From an uncultured Fluviicola sp. (GTDB taxonomy: Bacteria; Bacteroidota; Bacteroidia; Flavobacteriales_D; Crocinitomicaceae): a DNA stretch of 64,000 nucleotides. Below, in pieces: positions 32,897-41,394 of the stretch. Made by a program: the position numbers and the translations under genes. Under the pieces are notes generated by a model. It was given only the letters and a program-made list of their open reading frames with translations, had not been told where the DNA came from and searched no databases. Numbering within the stretch: position 1 is the stretch's first letter; each line of letters opens with the position of its first letter. Where the stretch lies: positions 310,001-374,000 of the forward strand of contig NZ_CABHOL010000015.1 of assembly GCF_902168135.1 (NCBI RefSeq), in the 5' to 3' direction.

Positions 32897-35611
32897 ATGA
32901 AAAAATCATTACTGGTTTTCTCGCTTATAGCGGGAAGTACTTTGTGTTTTGCGCAGCAAGGCCTTAAAATGGGTTTAAATCATGTTCTAAATCCCCAACT
33001 CAAACAAGCCCCTGTTTCTTCTCAACCTTCATTGGTTAAAACCTTGGTTTGTCAGGATACTTTGCGTTATCCACAAGCTAAAGAACAGATTTTGGGAACG
33101 GATAATTTTTATTCATTTAACGCTTATGCTTCAGATAATGAAGTGGTTTCTCAAACTTATTTAAACTCAGGAAATTTAACAATCAATGGAATTGAGTTTT
33201 TCGGTGCAAAAGGTTCAGCTACCGATGTTACGGTAAATGCTGCTATTTATAATGTGGATGCTTCAAATGTACCAACAACATTGGTAGGGAGCGGTAATAT
33301 TACGATTACGGGAGCTTACACGAATACGAATGCAGATTATGCTTATCGCTATGTTAATTTTTCTACACCGCTTACCGTAACCGGAAATTATGCGATAGTT
33401 CTTACACCGAGTACAGGGATTCTAAATTTCTATGTAACGGATCTTGCTTTTGGACAAACTTACGATGAAGACTTCTTACGTTATAAATCATCCTATTACC
33501 CGAATTCTGCTAATGCTTATGTTAGTATTCCGGTATTGACAAATGATGCAACGAATTTCCCCGGAAATGGTTCAACAATTCCTCCCGGACCATACAATTT
33601 TGAATTGTTGGCAGGGCCCATTGTGAATTATACAATCAATACACAATTCACACCATCTGCAACTACGGTTTGCCAGGGTACACCGGTTACTTATACGAAT
33701 GGAACCACTCCGATGTCTGTTTTAGGTAATAGAATGTCGAACTACAATACGTTTATGTCCTATTTCGGAGTAGCTGCAACAGATTCCACATTCGTTTATG
33801 ATATGGATAACAGCGCTGTAGTTTGGAATGGTACTACTACGTATACGCATCCTGCAGCAGGAACATACGATGTTATGTTAATTACAATCGGAGGATTTTT
33901 TAATAGCTGTGTGGATAACACGGTACAAACAATTACGGTTAATCCGGCTCCGGCAGCACCGACAGTTACACCTGGTGGACCGACGACTTTCTGTTCCGGA
34001 GGAAACGTAGTGCTTACTTCGTCTGCCGCTACTGGAAATACCTGGTCAAACGGAGCAACCACTCAATCCATTACGGTGAACACTGCCGGAACATATACGG
34101 TTACTGCTACAGCTTTGGGTTGTACTTCTCCGGCATCTGCAGGGCAAACTATTACGGTGAATGCGTTGGATAATGCTTCCTATAATTACCCGACCAATTC
34201 TATTTGCGACGCATCTCCGAACCAAACGCCTACAACATCGGTTGCCGGAACATTCTCATCTACTCCTGCAGGATTAACTTTTGTAAGCACTGCGACCGGA
34301 GAAATTGATGTAGCAAACAGTACTTCAGGAAGTTATACAGTAACTTATACAACTTCCGGAGCTTGTCCGAATACAAATACGCAAACTATAGTTATTTCAG
34401 GGGCTCCTGATGCAACATTTAGCTACGCAATGCCAAGCTATTGTACGAACGGAACGAACCCAAGCCCGGTATACGGTGCAGGAGCAAGCGCAGGAGCATT
34501 CAGCTCTACAGCAGGATTGGTAATCAATTCTTCTACAGGAGAGATTAACCTGGCTTCTAGTACTGCCGGAGTGTATACGGTAACAAACTCAATTGCTGCG
34601 AACGGATCATGTCCGGCGGATGCTCAAACATTTAGTGTTACCATTGCTGCAGCACCGACAGCTGCCGTTTCCGGTGGTGGTACACAATGTGGAACAGGTT
34701 CTATTGATGTAACTATTGCACTAACCGGCGCTGGTCCTTGGGATGTGACTTATACGGACGGTACAACTCCAACAACAGTTAACGGGATCACAGCTTCACC
34801 TTATACGGTAAGTGCTACTGCAAACGGAACATTTACCGTTACGAATGTAACAATGGGTGGATGTTCTGCAACAGGAACAGGTGCTGCAACGGTAGTGTTC
34901 AATCCGAACCCAACTGTAACATTTACACCAGTTGGCAATGTATGTGATAATGAAAGTCCGGTAGCATTGACTGCATCTCCTGCGGGAGGAACTTTCTCCG
35001 GTTCAACGGGAGTTTCCGGTTCCACTTTTGACCCGGCTGGCTTGACAGCAGGTTCAATTACTTTGACATATAATTATACAGATGGAAACGGATGTTCAGG
35101 ATCTGCAACTTCTACATTTACCTTGAACGCAGCGCCAACAGCAAGCCTTGCAGCATTTACAGATGTATGTTTGCAGGATCCGTCATTTGGTTTAACGGGT
35201 GGTTTACCTGCTGGCGGAACGTATAGCGGAACAGGTGTTTCGGGAGGAAACTTCAGCCCGGCAACTGCAGGAGCAGGAATCCAGACAATTACGTACACGG
35301 TGACTGAGAACGGGTGTTCGGATGCAGTTTCCCAGTCAATTAATGTGGAAGATTGTGCCGGAATTGAAGAAATGGCTGATTTCGGGTTGGAAATCTATCC
35401 AAATCCTGCAAGTTCAGTAGTAGTAATCAAGGCAGGAAAAGACGTGAATTTCTCCATGGTATCCGAGGATGGAAAAATGGTTTATCCGTTATCTTCTTTA
35501 GCGATGAATACTGAAACACAATTGGAGGTTTCTCACCTGGCAAAAGGAATCTACTTCCTTCACTTTAACAATGCTCAGGGAAGCCTTGTTGAAAAAGTGA
35601 TTGTAAAATAA
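32897..35611 (+). CDS. Large T9SS-secreted adhesin-like protein with Ig-like repeats
   Basis: A 904-residue exported protein. The signal peptide ends near residue 19 (LCFAQ). An N-terminal jelly-roll-like region is followed by several Ser/Thr/Gly-rich Ig/PKD-like modules; one contains TWSNGATTQSITVNTAGTYT, and later ones repeat a SPAGGTFSGSTGVSGSTF pattern and its variants (PAGGTYSGTGVSGGNFSPAT). The C-terminus has LEIYPNPASSVVVIKA and ends VEKVIVK, a T9SS type-A sorting domain. It is expected on the cell surface as an adhesin or matrix component. Base use drifts to more A/T and repeats relative to its neighbours. A perfect 11-bp terminator follows. Confidence 0.88.
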   Translation: MKKSLLVFSLIAGSTLCFAQQGLKMGLNHVLNPQLKQAPVSSQPSLVKTLVCQDTLRYPQAKEQILGTDNFYSFNAYASDNEVVSQTYLNSGNLTINGIEFFGAKGSATDVTVNAAIYNVDASNVPTTLVGSGNITITGAYTNTNADYAYRYVNFSTPLTVTGNYAIVLTPSTGILNFYVTDLAFGQTYDEDFLRYKSSYYPNSANAYVSIPVLTNDATNFPGNGSTIPPGPYNFELLAGPIVNYTINTQFTPSATTVCQGTPVTYTNGTTPMSVLGNRMSNYNTFMSYFGVAATDSTFVYDMDNSAVVWNGTTTYTHPAAGTYDVMLITIGGFFNSCVDNTVQTITVNPAPAAPTVTPGGPTTFCSGGNVVLTSSAATGNTWSNGATTQSITVNTAGTYTVTATALGCTSPASAGQTITVNALDNASYNYPTNSICDASPNQTPTTSVAGTFSSTPAGLTFVSTATGEIDVANSTSGSYTVTYTTSGACPNTNTQTIVISGAPDATFSYAMPSYCTNGTNPSPVYGAGASAGAFSSTAGLVINSSTGEINLASSTAGVYTVTNSIAANGSCPADAQTFSVTIAAAPTAAVSGGGTQCGTGSIDVTIALTGAGPWDVTYTDGTTPTTVNGITASPYTVSATANGTFTVTNVTMGGCSATGTGAATVVFNPNPTVTFTPVGNVCDNESPVALTASPAGGTFSGSTGVSGSTFDPAGLTAGSITLTYNYTDGNGCSGSATSTFTLNAAPTASLAAFTDVCLQDPSFGLTGGLPAGGTYSGTGVSGGNFSPATAGAGIQTITYTVTENGCSDAVSQSINVEDCAGIEEMADFGLEIYPNPASSVVVIKAGKDVNFSMVSEDGKMVYPLSSLAMNTETQLEVSHLAKGIYFLHFNNAQGSLVEKVIVK

Positions 35612-35630
35612 ATAACTGAATGATAGTTGG

Positions 35631-35665
35631 AATGCCGTTCGCCAATCGACGAACGGCATTTTTTT
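35631..35665 (+). terminator. Rho-independent terminator
   Basis: AATGCCGTTCG (35631-35641) and CGAACGGCATT (35650-35660) are perfect 11-bp arms around an 8-base loop, followed by a T-tract. Confidence 0.95.
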
Positions 35666-35752
35666 ATTAACTGAGCCTGCGAAATCCACTATCCTTTATA
35701 AGCTCATCAAACCATTCCTTCGTGTCCCTGGTGATCTTTGTGGTTTTTTTAC

Positions 35753-35760
35753 TAATTTCG
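35753..35760 (+). promoter_or_regulatory. -7 box (TAATTTCG) before the Ppx/GppA gene
   Basis: It fits TAnnTTyG and ends 6 bp before the ATG at 35767, again implying a near-leaderless message. Confidence 0.4.
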
Positions 35761-35766
35761 GTTTTA

Positions 35767-36645
35767 ATGCCAAAAAAGTACGCAGCCATAGATATCGGAT
35801 CGAATGCAGCTCGATTGTTAATAGGTGAGATCGCCAAAGAAAACGGGCATCCTTATGTCAAGAAAATTTCTTACACGCGTCTTCCGCTTCGTTTAGGGGG
35901 AGAAGTGTTCGATTCCGGTGAGATCAGCGTGCAAAAAGCAGAAGATTTCATTAAGACAATGAAAGCTTTCAGCCTGATTGCGGATATTTTTGATGTTGCT
36001 GCAATCCGGGCATGTGCTACCAGTGCGATGCGGGATGCCAGTAATGGGATGGAAGTTATACAGCAGATCAAACGAAATACGGGTATCGAAATCGAGATCA
36101 TTTCCGGTGACGAAGAAGCGCGATTGATCTTCGGTACTTTTGCCTTACTTGATATTGCCCGTTCCGAATCTTATTTAGTCATTGATGTAGGTGGAGGATC
36201 TACCGAGATTAACGTCTTTGAGCATGGAAAACGCGTAGCGGCAAAAAGCTTTGATATCGGCACGGTTCGTATGCTCAAGAACAAGGTTGACAAGAAAGAC
36301 TGGCGGGAACTCAAAGACTGGATCAAGGAACACGTGGAAGATAATCCGCACGCGGTCTATGCAACCGGAGGAAATATCAATAAGATTCACAAAATTCTCG
36401 GTTTTAAAGAAAAAGCTCCGGTTACTTTGAGGGCCATGAACCAATTGTATGCCGAACTGGAACCCTTAAGCGTCGGTCAGCGCATGGATTTGTTCCAGTT
36501 AAAGCCCGATAGAGCCGATGTAATCGTTCCGGCACTGGAAATCTTCCGTTTCTGTATGAATGCGCTTAAATGCAAGGAAATGTACGTTCCCAAGATCGGA
36601 TTGTCGGACGGAATCGTTTACGATCTGCATAAGAAGAAGATTTAA
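35767..36645 (+). CDS. Exopolyphosphatase / guanosine pentaphosphate phosphatase (Ppx/GppA)
   Basis: A 292-residue cytosolic phosphatase of the ASKHA superfamily. I use the ATG at 35767 (MPKKYAAIDIGSNAARLLI) rather than an in-frame ATG at 35722, because the extra 15 residues are hydrophobic and not part of the family. PHOSPHATE-1 (AIDIGSNAARLLIGEI), the middle SGDEEARLIF and IDVGGGSTEINVF (phosphate-2), and GNINKIHKILG are seen. It lacks the extra C-terminal domain of E. coli Ppx, as in the short Bacteroidota form. It cleaves terminal phosphate from polyphosphate or pppGpp, linked to the stringent response. Confidence 0.92.
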   Translation: MPKKYAAIDIGSNAARLLIGEIAKENGHPYVKKISYTRLPLRLGGEVFDSGEISVQKAEDFIKTMKAFSLIADIFDVAAIRACATSAMRDASNGMEVIQQIKRNTGIEIEIISGDEEARLIFGTFALLDIARSESYLVIDVGGGSTEINVFEHGKRVAAKSFDIGTVRMLKNKVDKKDWRELKDWIKEHVEDNPHAVYATGGNINKIHKILGFKEKAPVTLRAMNQLYAELEPLSVGQRMDLFQLKPDRADVIVPALEIFRFCMNALKCKEMYVPKIGLSDGIVYDLHKKKI

Positions 36646-36658
36646 TTATTCTTACTGG

Positions 36659-36844
36659 ATGTACAAAATCATTATTTTCGGTCTTGGGATTCTGTTGATA
36701 TTTGCCGGACTACAGTTCAGGATGATGCATTGGCCCTATGCTAAACTGGTATACTTTTCCGGGCAGATTCTTTCCATAGCGGCATTACTTGTTTTCATAG
36801 TTCAAAGGATGAAGCAGAAGAGAAAATCCAGCAGGCATCTTTGA
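36659..36844 (+). CDS. Small membrane protein with GldL-like HWPxA motif
   Basis: A 61-residue protein starting at the ATG at 36659, 13 bp after the phosphatase stop. Two transmembrane helices (about 3-19 and 29-47) flank a short turn carrying FRMMHWPYA. This resembles the GxxFKIxHWPGA turn at the N-terminus of GldL, the T9SS/gliding motor subunit, but lacks GldL's cytoplasmic tail. Similar tiny proteins are common in this phylum. It ends in a basic tail (RMKQKRKSSRH). The function is unknown. It is probably co-transcribed with the phosphatase gene. Confidence 0.7.
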   Translation: MYKIIIFGLGILLIFAGLQFRMMHWPYAKLVYFSGQILSIAALLVFIVQRMKQKRKSSRHL

Positions 36845-36897
36845 TAAGGAGTAGAATCCTTCAGAACTTACTTGTTTAACTATTGTAAATAGGAGTA

Positions 36898-37308
36898 ATG
36901 AAAAAAGACCTTGAATTATTACTCAAAGGAACATATGATGGACTTTCAATCGGAGATACCATTGATAAGTTCAAGAATACGATCAAAGATGCGTTTCACA
37001 ACCTATCGCAAGGTGACACAGAAATCTATTCGGATGAAGAGCAAACAGAGTTTACTTTTATCAATAATAAACTCCATTTTATTGTCCTCAAATCATTCGA
37101 AAAAGGGTTTCTTTCCCCCAAGTTCAAAAAGACCATCAAGAGACTTAATAAAAAAGGAATAGCATGGAGTTTTTATGGTGAACTGACTATGCATGACCAA
37201 TTGACAATTCGTATAGAAGAAACATCAGTGGATTTAATCTTTTCAGTCAATCATAAAAACGAACTGATTTTGGGAAAAGCCGGACTTTATAAAATTCCCG
37301 TGCAATAA
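36898..37308 (+). CDS. Hypothetical 136-residue soluble protein
   Basis: It starts MKKDLELLLKGTYDGLSIGD with no signal peptide or membrane segment. It shows an alpha/beta pattern with two strand-rich parts (TEFTFINNKLHFIVLKSF and SVDLIFSVNHKNELILG). I do not recognise the family; the size and pattern are compatible with immunity-type or SMI1-like small proteins, but no toxin gene is adjacent. It sits 53 bp after the small membrane gene on the same strand and converges with the phosphatase gene beyond. Confidence 0.65.
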   Translation: MKKDLELLLKGTYDGLSIGDTIDKFKNTIKDAFHNLSQGDTEIYSDEEQTEFTFINNKLHFIVLKSFEKGFLSPKFKKTIKRLNKKGIAWSFYGELTMHDQLTIRIEETSVDLIFSVNHKNELILGKAGLYKIPVQ

Positions 37309-37368
37309 TTACGGCTTATACGAATTACAATCCATTTAGTTGATGCGAGTTTCGAACTCGTGTCATGA

Positions 37369-39168
37369 TTATCCAATCCTAATCCCCAACACCGTAATAT
37401 CGTCCACCTGCTCCAACCCTTCGCCATAAGCAGATTTCCATTCCTCGATTGTTGTATCCAGGATTTTGCCCTGCTCATTCATCGGTTTGTGAGCATTTTC
37501 AGCAAGCAGGTTCTTGAAGTTGCGGCTCATGAATTTCTTTCCTCTTTCACCGCCAAACTGATCCGAATAACCATCTGTGAACAAGTAGAAGATATCTCCC
37601 TTATTGGCTACCATTTCGTGGTTCGTGAATTCACTCATATCCGGGTAGATAGCGATCGGACGCTTATCGGGCTTTAATTCCTCCAGTTTCTTGCTTTTCG
37701 AAGAAACAATGTACAGCGGATTATTTGCTCCGGACCAATGACATTTGTAGGTTTTGTTGTTGATCAGAAGCAGGGAAATATCCATTCCGTCCATTTGTTC
37801 GCCCTGGATTCCTTTTTGCTGTAGAGAATCGATTACTTTGTCGCGCAGCTCATTCAAAATGATATCTGCACGTGTAATTTCCTGCTGTTTCACGATCTCA
37901 TTCAGCAAACTGATACACAACATGCTTACAAATGCTCCCGGAACACCATGTCCGGTACAATCTGCTACTGCAACCAGTGTCCAGTCGCCCCGGCGGTCTA
38001 CGAAGAAGAAATCCCCGCTGACAATATCCTTGGGTTTGTACATTACGAAGAAATCCCCGGGAATTGTTCCGCGAATGGTTTGTTCATTGGGTAAAACCGC
38101 ATTTTGGATGCGTAAAGCATAACGGATACTGTCCGTCAATTCATACAGGATCTTTTCGATCTGGTCTTTCTGTGAACTGACAATAGCGTGCTGTTCCGAA
38201 AGTTCCTGGATAGATTTTTTACGGTGAACCGAGCTGCGGTACAAAATATAGGAAATTCCCAGGATCAGGATCAGAACAACCAATCCCATGATCAGGATAA
38301 CCCGCTGCATGCCGAGTTTTTGCAATTGCTCGTTAATCTGTCCTTTTTGCAATTCAATATTTCGCTTCTGCTCGAACAGGATGTCTTCCTGGTCAGAAAT
38401 AGCCTGCGATTGATCCTCCAGTTTTTGCGCCTGTTCTTCCAGAATAGTTCCCTGTTCATCCAGCATTTTGACCTTTTCCTGCAGGGTCATTTTCTGGTAG
38501 TTGATCTTAGCCTTCTGATTTTTGATCGTTTCCTCCTTGGCGGCAACTTTTTCACGCTCCTTTTCCAGTTTTTCGGTCGACTCATTGAGTAGTTCTTCCC
38601 AGGCAACCGTTCCTTCCATGTATTGTTCGAACTGATTGGTCAATTTCAACCCGGCACTTTCCATATTTGCCTGGTTGACCGTGAAATCGTCTTTTTTCAA
38701 GCGCCCGTTAAAGTTAACCATCACGTAATCTTCATCCTTGCAGGAGTTTGTGATTAAGAGCGTGTGATTTCCGGCGATAGCTTTCGCAACTTTCTCAATT
38801 TTCTTGTTGAATTTTTTGTCTACGCAAAGAACCTGTGTTGCACCTATGGCATCCAAACTTTTGAAGTGGACAACACTTACCTTTTTTCCTTTCAGCGAAA
38901 TGCCGTCGTATTTTTTTCGAAGAGCGCTGTAAAACGAGGTATCACTATCGAGTACACCGATCTGAAATGTTTGAAATGAAGTCTGGTTTTCCCAGCTAGT
39001 ATTCAGCATGATGGGATAAATGCTTGTGGCAACTGATTCATCGGATCGTGAAAATTGTGCGGAAGCATTGGATGCACAGATAAAGCAAACCAAAAAGAAT
39101 GCGAAAATAGGTTTCAATCGGATTCCGAATGAGCCGGCAACGTGTATAATGTTCAAGTTCACGATCAA
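37369..39168 (-). CDS. SpoIIE/RsbU-type PP2C phosphatase with YfiR-like sensor region
   Basis: A 599-residue membrane protein. A signal peptide (FAFFLVCFICASNASAQ) is followed by a periplasmic YfiR/DUF4154-like domain (about 50-175), a long coiled coil rich in Gln/Glu (about 190-285), a transmembrane helix (VILIMGLVVLILILGISYILY, near 290), a linker coil, and a SpoIIE phosphatase domain with metal ligands in SGDFFFVDRR, VADCTGHGVPGAFVS, DGMDISLLLI and LFTDGYSDQFGG. It should remove phosphate from an anti-sigma antagonist-type partner in response to an outside signal. No partner switch gene is nearby. The first start codon is TTG, and no ATG lies before the signal peptide. Confidence 0.88.
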   Translation of the reverse strand: MIVNLNIIHVAGSFGIRLKPIFAFFLVCFICASNASAQFSRSDESVATSIYPIMLNTSWENQTSFQTFQIGVLDSDTSFYSALRKKYDGISLKGKKVSVVHFKSLDAIGATQVLCVDKKFNKKIEKVAKAIAGNHTLLITNSCKDEDYVMVNFNGRLKKDDFTVNQANMESAGLKLTNQFEQYMEGTVAWEELLNESTEKLEKEREKVAAKEETIKNQKAKINYQKMTLQEKVKMLDEQGTILEEQAQKLEDQSQAISDQEDILFEQKRNIELQKGQINEQLQKLGMQRVILIMGLVVLILILGISYILYRSSVHRKKSIQELSEQHAIVSSQKDQIEKILYELTDSIRYALRIQNAVLPNEQTIRGTIPGDFFVMYKPKDIVSGDFFFVDRRGDWTLVAVADCTGHGVPGAFVSMLCISLLNEIVKQQEITRADIILNELRDKVIDSLQQKGIQGEQMDGMDISLLLINNKTYKCHWSGANNPLYIVSSKSKKLEELKPDKRPIAIYPDMSEFTNHEMVANKGDIFYLFTDGYSDQFGGERGKKFMSRNFKNLLAENAHKPMNEQGKILDTTIEEWKSAYGEGLEQVDDITVLGIRIG

Positions 39169-39537
39169 AAATTGTTCGAAACGGTTTGTTTAGCATTTAA
39201 TTGCCGCAAAGGTATGAAAAACAAAAGTTTTGCAGGAAAAGTTCTTTGTTAAGAATCAGTGAAATTGTGAGAATGGCAGATTGAGTAGAGTTTTGACCCA
39301 CCATGGCCAGTAGGATGATTGGATCGAATTGTATGTGGCACCGACGTTGTTGAGAATGTGTCTTTTGTAAAAACCAATGAGTAATCGTTAGTTAAAATTC
39401 ACATTTTACCCGGATTCGAATAGAAAGTGTGATTAAAAGTGTTGAATTTCACAGATCGAGCTTGTTTCTCATCCTGTTACACGATTCTCAATTTATTTTT
39501 CCATTTTTGACACCTAAACTTACGCATACACCGCGCT
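39169..39537. other. 369-bp divergent spacer without a gene
   Basis: It separates the phosphatase gene (minus) from the lipoprotein gene (plus). It holds a TACCTTTG minus-strand box at 39207-39214 and a weak dyad TGTGA...TCACA at 39430-39455, whose 16-bp spacing is wrong for a CRP-type site. I see no open frame, RNA gene or repeat worth calling. Confidence 0.6.
39207..39214 (-). promoter_or_regulatory. -7 box (TACCTTTG, minus strand) for the SpoIIE-type phosphatase gene
   Basis: An exact consensus on the minus strand, 38 bp before the TTG codon at 39168 that opens the coding frame. Confidence 0.55.
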
Positions 39538-40832
39538 ATGAAAAACCTTTTCTACGTCCTCACTTTGTTCCTTTTAAGTGCCTGCTCTTCCGAAAAAACA
39601 GATGAAGAATTGCTGGAACAGGATCGAATTGCTTTAAATGAAAGCCTGGTTTCAGGGAAAGTGGTTCCTTACAAATTTGTAAAACTCATGGTTCGGGGTT
39701 ACGCTTCTGAAGATACTACTTCTGCAAAATTCAAAGCATTTAAGCGCGATTCCGATAAGTTAGTTCAAAAAATACTGGCGCTCAATCACGCGGATGAATT
39801 GTCGGTAAAGGATTATTGGGCGATGTACCAGGTGTACGATCAAATGGATGAATTCGTGATGCAAACAGACGAAGATGAGTTCCCGGTAGTAGTAGATGCC
39901 TTCCGGAAATTTTGGGACGGAACGAAAAGTACCCATTATTTCAAAGGAAAGGAAAAAGCAGCACAAGAAGCAAGGGAGCATGCTTTTCTGTCGGTATTGG
40001 CAATGGCAAGCAGCAGTTTGGGAAGTGATGTCGCATTGTATGAATGTGCAGAAACAGATGTGGAATTGCTTCCCGATTCGGAATTGAAAGGCCAGCTTCG
40101 TTTTGTAAGAGGGTTTGTGTTTATGCAAAAAGGATTTTACTATTTATCCGAAAACGAATATTCGAACAACCTGGAATGGCTCAAAAACAACAAGAACCTG
40201 GATTTGACTTATACCATCAATGCCTTGCAACTTGGAAAATTCAATCAGGAAGAGTCGTATACCGCATTCCGGGCGATGAACCATTTGTACCGGGGATAGA
40301 CCGGTTGATGATGGAACGGGAAATTGATCAGGAACGTGCACTGGAGGATTTTGAGCAGGTTTTGAAAGATTGTAAAAAATTGAAAATGGATAATGAAGCC
40401 GTTTGGGCTGTTGAAATATATGTTTACCTGGAGAAAGGGAAGAATGATAAAGCAATTGCTTCACTCAATAAATTGAAGAAAAGTAAACAGCTCACAGCAG
40501 ATGATAAAGCACTTGTTGATGAATGCATCGGGTACCTGCAAAAAGACGATTCGGAAAGTGCTTTGAAAGAAGTTTATGACAAGGTTTTCATGTTGAAGAT
40601 CGCAAGTTCATTCACATATAACCGGATTAAAAACGTGAATACAAATAAATTACTGAAAAACAATAAGGTTCCGAAGGCTTCCAAAATAGCTAAGAAAACC
40701 AAAGTATTGGAAAACGCGGTTGAGCAGATTTACAGCTTCAGCAACGGAGAAACACTGAAAGAATCTACGAAGAAAGCGGGCGAAGAGGGAGAAAGCCTGT
40801 TGGAAGAAGTAAAGGGATTGGTTGATTTTTAA
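39538..40832 (+). pseudogene. Frameshifted lipoprotein gene (one base short in a G-run)
   Basis: The first frame encodes a lipoprotein (lipobox LLSAC, cysteine near 16; then SSEKTDEELLEQDRIALNES) of 253 residues and stops at 40297. The protein continues in the next frame from about 40290 (GIDRLMMEREIDQERALEDF) to 40832, giving about 430 residues in all. One extra G in GGGG at 40292-40295 would join them (TAC CGG GGG ATA GAC). The second-frame sequence before this point is Cys/Arg-rich nonsense, which places the break here. The helical composition suggests TPR-like packing. This could be a true mutation, a phase-variable tract or a sequencing error. The function is unknown. Confidence 0.75.
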
Positions 40833-40854
40833 GATACGTAGTAGACAAAAAGTA

Positions 40855-40886
40855 AAAAAGCGAATTACGGTAGTAGTTCGCTTTTT
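40855..40886. terminator. Bidirectional terminator between the lipoprotein gene and tRNA-Ala
   Basis: AAAAAGCGAA (40855-40864) and TTCGCTTTTT (40877-40886) are exact 10-bp arms. A/T tracts on both sides allow it to stop the plus-strand lipoprotein message and the minus-strand tRNA transcript. Confidence 0.85.
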
Positions 40887-40894
40887 CTTTTTCG

Positions 40895-40968
40895 TGGAAA
40901 ATATCGGACTCGAACCGATCACCTCAACACTGCCAGCGTTGCGCTCTAGCCAGATGAGCTAATTTCCC
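40895..40968 (-). tRNA. tRNA-Ala(GGC)
   Basis: On the minus strand the molecule folds as a full cloverleaf of 74 bases. The acceptor stem GGGAAAT pairs with ATTTTCC and includes G3-U70, the alanine identity pair. The D arm is GCTC...GAGC, the anticodon arm is CAACG-CTGGCAG-TGTTG with anticodon GGC, and the T arm is ATCGG-TTCGAGT-CCGAT. The discriminator is A. CCA is not encoded. Its 5' side is preceded by three tandem repeats that copy its first 19 bases. Confidence 0.95.
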
Positions 40969-40969
40969 A

Positions 40970-41304
40970 TTTATTTTTTTTAGTTGTCACAACTAATTTG
41001 TATTAGCCCTAGTGCTGATGCTTCGATCAGCATCCTGACACGACCACTGGGCGTCGTCAGGACCAGATGAGCTAATTTCCCATTTATTTTTAGTCGTCAC
41101 AACTAATTTGTATTAGCTCTAGTGCTGATGCTTCGATCAGCATCCTGACACGACCACTGGGCGTCGTCAGGACCAGATGAGCTAATTTCCCATTTATTTT
41201 CTTCTAGTTATCTCAACTAATTGGTATTAGCTCTAGTGCTGATGCTCCGATCAGCATCCTGACACGACCATTGGGCGTCGTCAGGACCAGATGAGCTAAT
41301 TCCC
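40970..41304 (-). repeat. Three tandem 110-114-bp structured repeats derived from the tRNA-Ala 5' end
   Basis: Read on the minus strand, each unit begins GGGAAATTAGCTCATCTGG (the tRNA-Ala 5' end; the distal copy lacks one A), followed by about 50 bases that split the D-loop sequence, then CTAGAGC as in the tRNA, then a new tail. The tRNA-like segments repeat at plus-strand positions 40950, 41063, 41173 and 41287. Predicted pairings per unit: TTAGCTC with GAGCTAA; TCCTGACGAC with GTCGTGTCAGGA (2-base bulge); TGCTGAT with ATCAGCA; and TTAGTTG with CAACTAA. Differences between copies fall in loops or keep G-U pairing. They lie upstream of tRNA-Ala in its own direction and may be part of its leader. 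Confidence 0.9.
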
Positions 41305-41394
41305 GTGTTTCAATATTAATACAAATCTCGCAATTACAAATAACTATTTCGCAAAAAATGATGGTTTTAATTCGATCGGAAGTGTTTGTTTCGC

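Noticed and set aside
39430-39455. CRP-like dyad TGTGA...TCACA
   Set aside because: The half-sites are 16 bp apart instead of 6, and the sequence between them is not symmetrical.
40044-40290. Independent overlapping gene starting at 40044
   Set aside because: Its first 80 codons are Cys/Arg-rich antisense-like sequence over the lipoprotein frame; only the part after 40290 looks like protein, as expected from a frameshift.
40950-41304. Tandem repeats as a CRISPR array or integron attC cluster
   Set aside because: Units are about 112 bp without alternating short repeats and unique spacers, and no attC core sites (GTTRRRY/RYYYAAC), Cas or integrase genes are visible.
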